Notes: a model not told the origin generated them from the letters alone. Shown: positions 49,026 to 58,377, numbered from the stretch's first letter. The stretch: 64,000 bases of DNA from Pseudomonas sp. ATCC 13867 (GCF_000349845.1 NC_020829.1:1860001-1924000); one strand, 5' to 3'. A program made the numbers and translations.

Positions 49026-50717
49026 GTGAATCGCAGTCCGGCGCTGGCCGTCGACAAGCTCCGTGGCGATCTGGGCGATCGTCTGTTCGTGCGTGGCGGC
49101 AAGTGGCTGCTGCTGGTCCTGCTCATCCTCGCCGTGCTGTTGCCGCTGTTGGCGATCTTCTGGCGCGGCTTCAGCGGCGAAGCGGGGCAGGGCGGTGGTC
49201 TGGCCGCCATGAGCGAGTTGCTGCGCAGCGACAACTTCCACTGGTTGCTGGGCAACAGCCTGAAGGTTTCCCTGGGCGTGGCGGCCATCGTGGTGCCGGC
49301 CGCCTACCTGTTCGCCTATGCGCTGCAACGCACGCTGATCCCGGCCAAGGGCCTGTGGCGCGGGATTTCCCTGCTGCCGCTGCTGGCGCCGTCGATGCTG
49401 CCGGGCATCGCGCTGATCTACCTGTTCGGCAACCAGGGCCTGCTGCGCGGTTGGATACCGGACAACATCTACGGCTTCTGGGGCATCGTCCTGGGCGAGG
49501 CCATCTACACCTTCCCCCATGCACTGATGATCCTGCTGTCGGCCCTGTCGCTGGCCGATGCGCGGCTGTTCGACGCCGCCTCCAGCATGGGCGCCAGTCC
49601 GTGGAGGGCTTTTCGCAGCATCACCTGGCCGGCCTCGCGGCAGGGCGTGTTCGCCGCCTTCTGCCTGGTGTTCACCCTGACCATCACCGACTTCGGCGTG
49701 CCGGTCGTGGTGGGCGGCGATTACCAGGTGCTGGCGCTGGAAGCCTACAAGGCGGTGGTCGGCCAGCAGCAGTTCGGCCGCGGCGCGCAGATCGGCATGG
49801 TCCTGCTGCTGCCGGCGCTGCTCAGTTTTGCCGTGGACGCCTGGCTGCGCCGCAGCCAGCGCGACGCCATGAGCGGCCGCGCGCAGGTCTACCACCCGAA
49901 GCCGTCGCGTCGTCGCGATGCCGCCTTCCTCGCCATCGTCGTGCCGATCTGCGCGGTGCTGCTGGGTGTGCTGGGCATGGCGGTGTACTCCTCGCTGGTG
50001 AAGTTCTGGCCCTACAACCTGTCGCTGTCGCTGCGCCACTATGACTTCGACGCCACCGCCGGCGGCGGCTGGCTGGCCTACCGCAACAGCCTGACGATGG
50101 CCGCCTGCACGGCGATCATCGGCAGCGCGGTGATCTTCACCGGCGCCTACCTGATCGAGAAGACCCGCGAGCAGCAATGGCTGAACCAACTGCTGCGCAT
50201 GCTCTGCTTCGTGCCGATGGCCGTGCCGGGCCTGGTGCTGGGCCTGGGCTACGTGTTCTTCTTCAACCTGCCGAGCAACCCGCTGCATGTGTTCTACGGC
50301 AGCATGGCGCTGCTGGTGGTGTGCACCATCGCCCACTACCTGACCACCGCGCAGATGACCGCCACCGCCGCGCTGCGCCAGCTCGACGGCGAGTTCGAGG
50401 CCGCCGCGCTGTCGCTGAAGATGCCGCTGTGGCGCCACTACCTGCGCATCACCGTGCCGATCTGCCTGCCGGCGCTGCTGGACATCATCCGCTACCTGTT
50501 CGTCTCGGCGATGACCACCGTCTCGGCGGCGATCTTCCTCTACAACCCGGACACCATCCTCGCCGCCGTCGCCGTGCTGAACATGGACGACTCCGGCAAC
50601 GTCGGCGGCGCCGCCGCCATGTCCACCCTGATCCTGCTCACCTCCGCCGCCGTGTCGCTGCTGCTGGCCGGCGCCTCGCGAGGGCTGCTGCGCCGCTCCC
50701 AGGCCTGGAGGAAGTGA
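49026..50717 (+). CDS. phnU: 2-Aminoethylphosphonate ABC transporter, fused permease
   Basis: The protein (~563 aa) has two permease halves of about six membrane segments each, giving both channel domains on one chain. Both EAA loops are visible: FDAASSMGASPWRAFRSIT near residue 185 and LDGEFEAAALSLKMPLWRHYLRI near residue 460. This two-in-one layout is typical of the PhnU2 AEP permeases and of iron(III) FbpB. The start is uncertain. The GTG at 49026 has GGAGG at ideal spacing, whereas the ATG at 49014 overlaps that SD. Confidence 0.87.
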   Translation: MNRSPALAVDKLRGDLGDRLFVRGGKWLLLVLLILAVLLPLLAIFWRGFSGEAGQGGGLAAMSELLRSDNFHWLLGNSLKVSLGVAAIVVPAAYLFAYALQRTLIPAKGLWRGISLLPLLAPSMLPGIALIYLFGNQGLLRGWIPDNIYGFWGIVLGEAIYTFPHALMILLSALSLADARLFDAASSMGASPWRAFRSITWPASRQGVFAAFCLVFTLTITDFGVPVVVGGDYQVLALEAYKAVVGQQQFGRGAQIGMVLLLPALLSFAVDAWLRRSQRDAMSGRAQVYHPKPSRRRDAAFLAIVVPICAVLLGVLGMAVYSSLVKFWPYNLSLSLRHYDFDATAGGGWLAYRNSLTMAACTAIIGSAVIFTGAYLIEKTREQQWLNQLLRMLCFVPMAVPGLVLGLGYVFFFNLPSNPLHVFYGSMALLVVCTIAHYLTTAQMTATAALRQLDGEFEAAALSLKMPLWRHYLRITVPICLPALLDIIRYLFVSAMTTVSAAIFLYNPDTILAAVAVLNMDDSGNVGGAAAMSTLILLTSAAVSLLLAGASRGLLRRSQAWRK

Positions 50718-50811
50718 CCACCGGTTTTCCGTTGCACCTCGTTGAACTCTCACCGTTGCACTGATCGTCATCCCCGCGAAGCCGGGGCCCCAGGAATAAA
50801 AGGAGCTCCAC

Positions 50812-51837
50812 ATGTTCAAACGTCTTGCCCTCGCCGCCGCCGTGGTTGCTGGTTTTGCCGCACAGGCGCACGCCGCCGACACCGAGCTGACCGTCTACAC
50901 CGCCCTGGAACCGGAACAGCTGAGCGCCTACAAGCAGGCCTTCGAAGCCGAGAACCCGGACATCCGGATCAAGTGGGTGCGCGACTCCACCGGTATCGTC
51001 ACCGCCAAGCTGCTGGCCGAGAAAGACCGTCCGCAGGCCGACGCCGTCTGGGGCCTGGCTGCTTCCAGCCTGGCCATCCTCGACCAGCAGGGCATGCTCG
51101 AGCCCTACGCGCCCAAGCACCTGGACGCCATCGGCAAGAACTACCGCGACGCCGCCAATCCGCCGACCTGGGTCGGCATGGACGTGTGGGCCGCGACCAT
51201 CTGCTTCAACACCATCGAGGCCGAGAAGCTGGGCCTGGAAAAACCCATCAGTTGGCAGGACCTGACCAAGCCCGAGTACAAGGGCAAGATCGTCATGCCG
51301 AACCCGGCGTCCTCCGGCACTGGCTTCCTCGACGTCTCCGCCTGGCTGCAGACCTTCGGCGAGAAGCAGGGCTGGGCCTACATGGACGCCCTGCACGAGA
51401 ACATCGGCCAGTACGTCCACTCTGGCTCCAAGCCGTGCAAGCTGGCCGCCGCCGGCGAGTTCCCGATCGGCATCTCCTTCGAGTACCCGGCCGTGCAGCT
51501 CAAGCGCCAGGGCGCGCCGCTGGACATCGTCCTGCCGAAAGAGGGCCTGGGCTGGGAAATCGAAGCCACCGGCATCATCAAGGGCACCCAGCATGAAGCT
51601 GCGGCGAAGAAACTCGCCGACTTCTCCGCCAGCCCCAAGGCGATGGAGCTGTACAAGGAAAACTTCGCCGTGCTGGCACAGCCGGGCATCGCCAAGCCGC
51701 AGACCGAACTGCCGGCCGACTACGAGCAGCGCCTGATCAAGAACGACTTCGCTTGGGCCTCGAAGAACCGCGACAGCATCCTCGCCGAGTGGCGCAAGCG
51801 CTACGACGGCAAGTCGGAGAAGGTCGCGCAGAAGTAA
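50812..51837 (+). CDS. phnS: 2-Aminoethylphosphonate ABC transporter, periplasmic binding protein
   Basis: The 341-residue protein has a signal peptide (MFKRLALAAAVVAGFAAQAHA) and a type II solute-binding fold of the iron/phosphonate cluster (ELTVYTALEPEQLSAYKQAFE, then ADAVWGLAASSLAILDQQGML). The segment MPNPASSGTGFLDVSAWLQTFG is typical of the AEP-binding PhnS2 group. It follows the permease gene by 94 bp; a CCCCGCGAAGCCGGGG hairpin in that gap may tune expression. The predicted ligand is AEP or a close analogue. Confidence 0.88.
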   Translation: MFKRLALAAAVVAGFAAQAHAADTELTVYTALEPEQLSAYKQAFEAENPDIRIKWVRDSTGIVTAKLLAEKDRPQADAVWGLAASSLAILDQQGMLEPYAPKHLDAIGKNYRDAANPPTWVGMDVWAATICFNTIEAEKLGLEKPISWQDLTKPEYKGKIVMPNPASSGTGFLDVSAWLQTFGEKQGWAYMDALHENIGQYVHSGSKPCKLAAAGEFPIGISFEYPAVQLKRQGAPLDIVLPKEGLGWEIEATGIIKGTQHEAAAKKLADFSASPKAMELYKENFAVLAQPGIAKPQTELPADYEQRLIKNDFAWASKNRDSILAEWRKRYDGKSEKVAQK

Positions 51838-51845
51838 GCGCGCAA

Positions 51846-51892
51846 GCCCTCTTCGCGCACCGGAAGAGGGCGCCGCGCCGACGACGGCGCGG
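51846..51892 (+). terminator. Two hairpins after the AEP-binding protein gene
   Basis: GCCCTCTTC / GAAGAGGGC (51846-51871) and CCGCGCCG / CGGCGCGG (about 51873-51892) stand in a row without a T tract. They are probably mRNA-stabilising or partially terminating structures between the binding protein and oxidoreductase genes. Confidence 0.5.
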
Positions 51893-51968
51893 CCACATCG
51901 TTGAACCCTCGCGCCTGCCGCCATCCGTGCGGCAGGCGCGACGGGCACCTCGCAAGAAGGATTCCTCC

Positions 51969-53099
51969 ATGAGCCAGACCCACTGCGACGTCGCCATCGT
52001 CGGCGCCGGCATCCTCGGCCTTTCCCACGCCTACGCCGCCGCCCGCCGCGGCCTCTGCGTGCGCGTCTTCGAGCGCTCCGCCACGCCCCTGGGCGCCTCG
52101 GTGCGCAACTTCGGCCAGGCGCTGGTCACCGGCCAGCCGCCGGGCGTGATGTCGGGCCTGGCGCGGGCCAGCCGGTCGATCTGGGCGCACTGGGCCGAGC
52201 GGGCCGGGTTCTCCCTGCGCCGCAACGGCTCGCTGCTGTTCGCCCGCACCGAGGCCGAAGAAGCGCTGCTGGAAGCCTTCTGCGCTGGCCGCGCGAAGGA
52301 GCAGGAGTACAAGGTCGAGCTGCTGCGCGACAGTGCGCTGAACGACCTCTACCAGGGCCACTTCCGCCATCACCGCGCGGCGCTGCACGGCTTCGACGAC
52401 CAGCAGCTGTACTCCCGCGAGGCACTGCCGACGCTGATCGAATACCTGCGCCGCGAACTGGACGTGCGGTTCCATTTCTCCACCCTGGTCCGCGACGTCG
52501 ATACCGGCGTGCTGCGCACCACGGCGGGCACCTTCACCGCCGGGCAGGTGATCGTCTGCTCCGGCCACGACTACCAGACGCTGCTGGCCGAGGCCATCGC
52601 GCCACTGGAGCCGCAGGTGTGCCGCCTGCAGATGCTGCGGGCGCGTCCGCAGTTCGACTTCGGCCTGGGCCATGCGCTGCTCACCGGGCTGAGCTGCGTG
52701 CACTACGGCGCCTTCGCCGACCTGCCGGAAGCTGAAGCGATCCGGGGGCAGATTCGCCGCGAGACGCCGGAGCTGGAAGCGCAGGGCATCCACCTGCTGA
52801 TCAGCCCGACGCCTTATGGCGAGCTGATCATCGGCGACTCGCATCATTACGGTAGCGATGCCGCGCCGTTCAATGCGGAGGCTGTGGACACGCTGATGCT
52901 GGCGCTGGCCGAGGACACCCTGGGCATGTGCGTGGAGGTGGTCGAGCGCTGGCAGGGCGTCTATGGCTCGCGCGGGCCGGGTCCGTTCTCGGTGCTGCAG
53001 GCGGCGGACGGGGTCACTGCGGTGTTGATGCATACGGGCGTGGGCATGAGCGTCGGGCCGGAGCTGGGCGAGCGGACCGTCGCGGCCCTGTTCGGCTGA
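51969..53099 (+). CDS. FAD-dependent oxidoreductase of the phosphonate-associated (DAO-like) family
   Basis: The 376-residue protein opens with a Rossmann FAD motif (DVAIVGAGILGLSHAYAAARRG) and VFERSATPLGASVRNFGQ, and ends with a DAO-type segment (VLMHTGVGMSVGPELGE). It matches the oxidoreductase group that accompanies AEP transporters. Relatives are thought to oxidise aminophosphonates or their N-methyl or hydroxy derivatives to an aldehyde, but the reaction for this protein cannot be read from sequence. No PhnW transaminase or PhnX phosphonatase is nearby, so it is the only candidate catabolic enzyme in the module. GAAGGA-type SD at good spacing. Confidence 0.85.
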   Translation: MSQTHCDVAIVGAGILGLSHAYAAARRGLCVRVFERSATPLGASVRNFGQALVTGQPPGVMSGLARASRSIWAHWAERAGFSLRRNGSLLFARTEAEEALLEAFCAGRAKEQEYKVELLRDSALNDLYQGHFRHHRAALHGFDDQQLYSREALPTLIEYLRRELDVRFHFSTLVRDVDTGVLRTTAGTFTAGQVIVCSGHDYQTLLAEAIAPLEPQVCRLQMLRARPQFDFGLGHALLTGLSCVHYGAFADLPEAEAIRGQIRRETPELEAQGIHLLISPTPYGELIIGDSHHYGSDAAPFNAEAVDTLMLALAEDTLGMCVEVVERWQGVYGSRGPGPFSVLQAADGVTAVLMHTGVGMSVGPELGERTVAALFG

Positions 53100-53166
53100 C
53101 ATGTAGCTGTCACCTGACTTTCATGGGCATCTGATAACACCAAGGGGCGGGTGTGATCTGCTCTTC

Positions 53167-53230
53167 GTAGGAGCGAGCTTGCTCGCGAACAGTCCGTGCC
53201 GTGCGGGTTCGCGAGCAAGCTCGCTCCTAC
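53167..53230. repeat. Inverted REP pair upstream of the CorA-like gene
   Basis: Copies at 53167-53190 (plus) and 53207-53230 (minus) of the GTAGGAGCGAGCTTGCTCGCGAAC repeat lie 31 bp before the start codon. The pair probably ends the AEP operon transcript and leaves little room for a separate promoter. Confidence 0.85.
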
Positions 53231-53261
53231 AAGGTTGGACATACGTCCGCAGCGGAGTCCC

Positions 53262-54284
53262 ATGAACCACAGCATCGTCCAGAGCCATCAGGATTCCGAC
53301 CTGTTCGGCCTGCTCTATGGCTTCAGCTTCCGTCCCGGCCAGCCTGGCCTGGAAATCGATTCGCCCACCGCGCTGCAGCGCCTGCGGGAGCCGCGCGCGG
53401 CGGACGAGTTTCTCTGGCTGCACCTGAACCTGGCGCACGCGGCTTGCGAGCGCTGGATGAAGTCGTACCTGGAGCTGCCGGACTACTTCTTCGAAACCCT
53501 GCGCGAAGGCTCGCGTTCGACCCGCATCGAGCATGTGGATGGCGCGTTGCTGGCGGTGGTCAACGATGTGGTGTTCGACTTCGGCAGTCGCATGTCCTCG
53601 GACGTCTCCACCTTGTGGGTGTGCGCCCGCGGCCGCCTGCTGGTCACCGCCCGCGCCCAGCCGCTGCGCTCGGTGGATACCCTGCGTTCCTCGGTGAAGC
53701 ACGGCGAGTGCTTCCACTCGCCGCTGGAGCTGCTGATCCATCTGCTGCGCGACCAGGCTGAGATCCTCACCCGCATCGTCCGCGAGACCAGCACCAGCGT
53801 CGATCGCATCGAGGACCAGCTGTTGTCCTCGCGCCTCTCGACCAGCCGCGCCGACCTGGGCGCCATGCGCCGTGTGCTGGTACGCCTGCAACGCCTGCTG
53901 GCGCTGGAGCCGGGCGCGCTGATGCGCCTGCTCAACCGTCCGCCGGAGTGGTTGAAGGACGACGACGTGCGGGTGCTGCGCGAGGCCACCGAAGAGTTTT
54001 CCCTGGTGATCAACGACCTCACCGCGCTGGGCGAACGCATCAAGCTGCTGCAGGAAGAGATCGCTGCAAAGATCAACGAGCAGAGCAACCGCACGCTGTT
54101 CACCCTCACCGTGGTCACGGTGCTGGCGTTGCCGATCAACATCATCGCCGGCTTCTTCGGCATGAACGTCGGCGGTATTCCGTTTTCCGGCGATCCGGAG
54201 GGGTTCTGGATCCTGGTGGTGCTGGTGGCCAGCTTCACCGGCCTGGCGGGACGCTGGGCGTTTCGCAAGCGGGATGATTACTGA
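53262..54284 (+). CDS. CorA/ZntB-family metal ion transporter
   Basis: The 340-residue protein has a long cytoplasmic N-terminal domain with the helical stalk (RIEDQLLSSRL...). It ends with two C-terminal membrane helices (TLFTLTVVTVLALPINIIAGFFGMNVGGIP and FWILVVLVASFTGLAG) joined by the GMN signature. The extended GMNVGGIPF favours the ZntB-like branch (Zn2+/Mg2+). It forms a pentamer in the inner membrane. The start at 53262 is chosen because the frame to 53196 merely translates the REP repeat. A degenerate REP copy follows the gene at 54324. Confidence 0.9.
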   Translation: MNHSIVQSHQDSDLFGLLYGFSFRPGQPGLEIDSPTALQRLREPRAADEFLWLHLNLAHAACERWMKSYLELPDYFFETLREGSRSTRIEHVDGALLAVVNDVVFDFGSRMSSDVSTLWVCARGRLLVTARAQPLRSVDTLRSSVKHGECFHSPLELLIHLLRDQAEILTRIVRETSTSVDRIEDQLLSSRLSTSRADLGAMRRVLVRLQRLLALEPGALMRLLNRPPEWLKDDDVRVLREATEEFSLVINDLTALGERIKLLQEEIAAKINEQSNRTLFTLTVVTVLALPINIIAGFFGMNVGGIPFSGDPEGFWILVVLVASFTGLAGRWAFRKRDDY

Positions 54285-54323
54285 GCGCCCGGCAGCTCTT
54301 CTGTCGAGGGGAATGCCCCTCGG

Positions 54324-54347
54324 GTTCGCGAGCAAGCTCGCTCCTAC
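54324..54347 (-). repeat. REP repeat after the CorA-like gene
   Basis: A single minus-oriented copy of the GTAGGAGCGAGCTTGCTCGCGAAC repeat lies 39 bp after the stop codon. Confidence 0.8.
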
Positions 54348-54466
54348 AAGGTTGGGCTGACCCATTGGCGGATCTTCCTGTAAGCGGGCCATGCCTGCGA
54401 ATCGCGCGCAAGGCGCGCTCATACGGTGGTGCGGGTCCCGTAGGCGCGGACGGCATGGCCTTTCCT

Positions 54467-54539
54467 GCAGGAGCGGACTCTGTCCGCGATTCGGCCGCCA
54501 AGCCGACAGAAGAGCATCGCGGACGACGTCCGCTTGTAC
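54467..54539. repeat. Inverted pair of REP-like repeats, GNAGGAGCGGACTCTGTCCGCGAT type
   Basis: A plus copy at 54467-54490 and a diverged minus copy at 54516-54539 face each other, as in the pair at 14564-14634. Confidence 0.75.
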
Positions 54540-54562
54540 GGAAACTTCCTTCTCCTCGCTGC

Positions 54563-54608
54563 TTGAAATATCGAACGAGTGGTGCGTATTTTGTACAGGC
54601 TACGCACC
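54563..54608 (+). promoter_or_regulatory. Promoter with overlapping 8-bp inverted repeat
   Basis: TTGAAA (54563-54568) and TATTTT (54587-54592) form a -35/-10 pair with an 18-bp spacer. GGTGCGTA (54581-54588) and TACGCACC (54601-54608) are perfect inverted arms 12 bp apart, overlapping the -10 and the likely start site. This is the expected place for a repressor operator. Confidence 0.55.
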
Positions 54609-54641
54609 GTGCGCGGCCTCGTATTACAAGGATAAGAAGTC

Positions 54642-55982
54642 ATGAGTAGCGATCTGCGCAGCCCGCTCGCCGAGCGTCTGGCTGGAGTCGAAGAGATCGA
54701 GTGCGTCACCCCCGACCTCAACGGGGTGCCGCGTGGCAAGGTGATGACCGGGGAAGGTTTCCTCACCGGCCGCCGCCTGCAACTGGCGCGTGGCGTCCTG
54801 TTGCAGTGCATCATGGGCGGCTACCCGCCGGCGAAATTCTATGGCAGCGATGACGGCGACCTCGCCCTGGTCGCCGAGCCGACCCAGATCCACCGTCTGC
54901 CCTGGAGCGACGAGCCACGCGCCTTCGCCATCTGCGACGCGGTGGAGCTCGACGGCCAGCCCTCCGGTCTGTCCACCCGCGGCCTGCTCAAGCGAGTGCT
55001 GGCGCGCTATGCCGAGCGCGGCTGGAGCCCGGTGGTGGCGACCGAGCTGGAGTTCTTCGTCTTCGCGCCCAATCCCGACGCCAGCGAAGCCTTCCAGGCG
55101 CCGGTGGGCCTCGACGGTCGCAGCGAGATCGGCCACTCGGCCTTCAGCGTGTCTTCCAACAACGGCCTGCGCCCGTTCTTCCAGGACGTCTACCGCTGCA
55201 TGGCAGCGGTGGGGCTGGAACGCGACACCTTCATGCACGAGATGGGTACTACCCAGTTCGAGATCAACTTCCTGCATGGCGACCCGGTGCTGCTGGCCGA
55301 CCAGACTTTCCTGTTCAAGCACCTGCTCAAGGAAGTGGCGCTCAAGCACGGCCTGATCGTGGTCTGCATGGCCAAGCCGCTGGCGCACACGCCGGGTAGT
55401 TCGATGCACATCCACCAGAGCGTCGTCGACGGCGAAGGGCGCAACATCTTCACCGATGCCAACGGCGAGGCTACGCCGGCGTTCCGTCACTTCATCGGCG
55501 GCCAGCAGGCGTGCCTGGCGGACTTCACCCTGCTGTTCGCGCCGAACGTGAACTCCTTCCAGCGCCTGTGCCACCCGTACGCGTCGCCGAACAACGCCTG
55601 CTGGTCCCACGACAACCGCGCCGCCGGCCTGCGCATTCCGGCCAGCGCGCCGGTGGCCCGCCGCGTGGAAAACCGCCTGCCGGGCGCCGATGCTAACCCC
55701 TACCTGGCCATCGCCGCCAGCCTGGCGGCCGGCCTGCACGGCATCGAGCGCGAACTGGAGCCGACCGAGGCGATCCAGGGCGAGTTCGAGGTCCCCGAGG
55801 AACTGTTGCTGCCCTGCACGATGTACGACGCCCTGCAGCGCCTGAAGCGCAGCGAGCTGGCCCGCGAGGCGTTCGGCAACGAGTTCATCGACGGCTACGT
55901 GGCGACCAAGTCGATGGAGCTGACCAGCTTCTTCGACGAGATCACCCCGTGGGAGCGCCGCGTGCTGGCCGCCCAGGCCTGA
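54642..55982 (+). CDS. Glutamine-synthetase-family ligase (gamma-glutamylpolyamine synthetase-like)
   Basis: The 446-residue protein has the glutamine synthetase fold: ATELEFFVF (metal-binding Glu), GTTQFEINFLHGDPV, GSSMHIHQSV (His metal ligand) and NRLPGADANPYLAIAA. It is shorter than GlnA (~470 aa) and lacks the adenylylation region, fitting the PuuA/PauA-type enzymes that couple glutamate to polyamines or other amines. Pseudomonas carries several such paralogues. It is monocistronic by appearance, with its own promoter and a palindromic operator. The exact amine substrate is unknown. Confidence 0.87.
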   Translation: MSSDLRSPLAERLAGVEEIECVTPDLNGVPRGKVMTGEGFLTGRRLQLARGVLLQCIMGGYPPAKFYGSDDGDLALVAEPTQIHRLPWSDEPRAFAICDAVELDGQPSGLSTRGLLKRVLARYAERGWSPVVATELEFFVFAPNPDASEAFQAPVGLDGRSEIGHSAFSVSSNNGLRPFFQDVYRCMAAVGLERDTFMHEMGTTQFEINFLHGDPVLLADQTFLFKHLLKEVALKHGLIVVCMAKPLAHTPGSSMHIHQSVVDGEGRNIFTDANGEATPAFRHFIGGQQACLADFTLLFAPNVNSFQRLCHPYASPNNACWSHDNRAAGLRIPASAPVARRVENRLPGADANPYLAIAASLAAGLHGIERELEPTEAIQGEFEVPEELLLPCTMYDALQRLKRSELAREAFGNEFIDGYVATKSMELTSFFDEITPWERRVLAAQA

Positions 55983-56242
55983 CCGCTGCGCGGGCACGCC
56001 GACACAGTCGCGCCGAAACACTGGTGCGGCTGCGATCGGCGGGCATTTCTCCAGCATCCTCGCGCATCCCGCCGCCATCCTCCAGGATGCTCCGCAATAC
56101 GCTTCGCGACCCCCTCTGTTCCACGCCCGGCAGGGCTCTCGACGCGCCCTCCGGCACGCTCTAAGGTGTCATCGCACGTCCCGCTTTCCGCTGTCCGGGC
56201 GCCGCCAGCCGCGCTCGGGGCCGTTCTGGACCAGGAGGTCCG

Positions 56243-57577
56243 ATGCACCGGATTTTCACCGCCTTCCGCGCACTCTATTTCGCCACCGTGATGTTGTTGA
56301 CCGGCTCCGGCCTGCTCAGTACCTACCTCGCCCTGCGCCTGGCGGAGGCGAAGGTGGATGGGCTGTGGGTGGGCGCCATGATGGCGGCCTATTACCTGGG
56401 GCTGGTGCTGGGCGGCAAGATCGGCCACCGGCTGATCGCCCGCGTCGGCCACATCCGCGCCTATGTCGCCTGCGGCGGGGTGGTCACCGCGGCGGTGCTG
56501 GGCATCGGCCTGCTGCCCTGGCTGTCGGGCTGGCTGGTACTGCGGACGCTGATCGGCCTGGGGATGATGTGCCAGTACATGGTCATCGAAAGCTGGCTCA
56601 ACGAGCAGGCGGAGGCGCGCCAGCGCGGCGCGGTGTTCGCCGGCTACATGGTGGCGTCCTACCTTGGCCTGGTGGCTGGCCAACTGGTGCTGGTGGTGCA
56701 TCCGACCCTGGGCCAGGAACTGCCGATGATGATCGCGCTGAGCTTCGCCCTGTCGCTGGTGCCGGTGGCTATCACCCACAAGGTTCACCCCGCGCCGCTG
56801 CGCCCGGCGCCGCTGGAGCCGCGTTTCTTCATCCAGCGTGTGCCGCAGTCGCTGACCACGGTGCTGGTGTCCGGGCTGGTGATCGGTTCCTTCTACGGCC
56901 TGGCCCCCCTGTACGCCACGCGGCAGGGCCTTTCCAACGAGCAGGTCGGCCTGTTCATGGGCGGCTGCATCTTCGCCGGCCTGCTGGTGCAGTGGCCGCT
57001 GGGCTGGCTGTCTGACCGCTACGACCGCGCCGTGCTGATCCGCAATGCGGCGATCCTGCTGCTGCTGTTCGCCTTGCCGCTGGCGCTGCTGCCGATGTTG
57101 CCGCTGCCGGAGATGTCGTTGTCCCTGGCGCTGCTGCTGCCGATGGGGTTCCTGGTCTGCCTGGTGCAGTTCACCCTCTATCCGCTGGCGGTGGCGTTCT
57201 CCAACGACCACGTCGAGGGCGATCGCCGCGTGTCATTGACGGCGATGCTGCTGGTGACCTTCGGTGTCGGCGCCTGCATCGGGCCGCTGGCGGCCGGTGC
57301 GCTGATGAAGGTGTTCGGTGCGAACATGCTGTATGCCTTCGTCAGCGCCTGTTCGCTGATCCTGATCTGGCGCGTGCAGCCGGAGAAGGTCAGCGGCGTG
57401 CACCGGGTCGACGAGGCGCCGGTCAAGCACGTGGCCACGCCGGACAGCCTGGCGTCCTCGCCGCTGTCCGCCGCACTCGATCCGCGGGTCGATGAAGCGG
57501 CGGTGGAAGAGCAGATGAAGGGCAACGACAGCAGCGTGTCGGCGCCGGAAGCGGAAGAGGAAAGCCGGCCCGCCTGA
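56243..57577 (+). CDS. MFS transporter (YcaD-like)
   Basis: The 444-residue protein has twelve predicted membrane segments. It resembles the YcaD group of MFS proteins: short N-terminus (MHRIFTAFRALYFATVMLLTGSGLLSTYLALRL), MVIESWLNEQA after TM4 and LGWLSDRYDRAVLI in the central loop. The last ~60 residues form a charged, acidic cytoplasmic tail not needed for the fold. Substrate unknown. A GGAGG-type SD precedes the ATG. It is convergent with flgZ, 50 bp away. Confidence 0.85.
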   Translation: MHRIFTAFRALYFATVMLLTGSGLLSTYLALRLAEAKVDGLWVGAMMAAYYLGLVLGGKIGHRLIARVGHIRAYVACGGVVTAAVLGIGLLPWLSGWLVLRTLIGLGMMCQYMVIESWLNEQAEARQRGAVFAGYMVASYLGLVAGQLVLVVHPTLGQELPMMIALSFALSLVPVAITHKVHPAPLRPAPLEPRFFIQRVPQSLTTVLVSGLVIGSFYGLAPLYATRQGLSNEQVGLFMGGCIFAGLLVQWPLGWLSDRYDRAVLIRNAAILLLLFALPLALLPMLPLPEMSLSLALLLPMGFLVCLVQFTLYPLAVAFSNDHVEGDRRVSLTAMLLVTFGVGACIGPLAAGALMKVFGANMLYAFVSACSLILIWRVQPEKVSGVHRVDEAPVKHVATPDSLASSPLSAALDPRVDEAAVEEQMKGNDSSVSAPEAEEESRPA

Positions 57578-57627
57578 GGGGCCGTGAGGAGGGCGGCAAA
57601 CGCTTGCCGCCCGGCGTCAGGTGCGGG

Positions 57628-58377
57628 TCAGAACAGCTCGTCCTTCTCGAAGCGCCGGGCTTCGCGCTGCAACTGGTAGACGAAGCGCTCGATGTTGCGC
57701 TGGACCAGGCCGCTGACCTGCAGGAAGCGCACGCCGGCGAAGCTGACGCCGACCTTTTCCTCGAAGTGCACGTGGCGCAGTTCCACTTCCAGGGTGATGG
57801 CGCCGAAGGGCAGGCGGGCGGTGAAGCGCTCGTAGACCTGTCCCGGTTGCAGGCGGTCGCTGGCGTTGCCGTCCAGGCGAATCTTGCAGCCGGTGGCGGA
57901 GATGTCGATCAGGTTGCCCTTGATCGGGGCCTTGAGCTTTTCGCCGGCGATTTCCACTGCCACCGGCTGGCCCTGGCTGACGCTGGCGCGGAAGGCATTG
58001 CGGCGCTGGTGGTAGAGCACTTCGTCCGGCACGGGCAGCCAGTAGCAGCGGGCGCCGTCGATCTCGGCGAAATAGGCGTTCTGCCGGCATTCCCAGGCGA
58101 TGCGCACGCCCTCGTGGAAGGCTTCGATGCGGAACGCTTCGCCGTTCTGCAGGAAGCGCTCGCCGTCGTTGGGGATGAGTTCGTCCAGGGCGATCAGGTT
58201 GCGCTCGCGGTTGACCGCGACGACGAAGCTCTGGAAGCGCTGGTTGCGGTCGTCGAAGGTGATCACCAGGGGATCGTGGCTGTCCATGAGCATCCGCAGG
58301 CTGGCATGGATCTCCACTGGGGCCTTGAGCCGCTTCGGTGGTTGAGGGCCGTTTTCCTCGACAAACAGGTTGGCCAC
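57628..58377 (-). CDS. flgZ: Flagellar brake protein with PilZ domain
   Basis: FlgZ (YcgR family) binds cyclic di-GMP and slows the flagellar motor. The 249-residue protein has an N-terminal YcgR domain (~15-125) and a C-terminal PilZ domain with the c-di-GMP motifs RRNAFR (RxxxR) and DISATG (D/NxSxxG). The start is taken as the GTG at 58377 ([16 protein letters not shown]); the longer ATG frame is non-homologous. It is the last gene of the flgM-flgN-flgZ group, as in P. aeruginosa. Confidence 0.92.
   Translation of the reverse strand: MANLFVEENGPQPPKRLKAPVEIHASLRMLMDSHDPLVITFDDRNQRFQSFVVAVNRERNLIALDELIPNDGERFLQNGEAFRIEAFHEGVRIAWECRQNAYFAEIDGARCYWLPVPDEVLYHQRRNAFRASVSQGQPVAVEIAGEKLKAPIKGNLIDISATGCKIRLDGNASDRLQPGQVYERFTARLPFGAITLEVELRHVHFEEKVGVSFAGVRFLQVSGLVQRNIERFVYQLQREARRFEKDELF

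Larger units (their letters stand above)
54285..54641. other. 357-bp intergenic region before the glutamine-synthetase-like gene
   Basis: It contains three REP-type repeats and then a promoter-operator region near 54563-54608. No gene is seen. Confidence 0.6.

Noticed and set aside
48855..50882. 675-codon minus-strand frame over the AEP permease
   Set aside because: Antisense shadow, Gln/Arg/His-rich with no domain.
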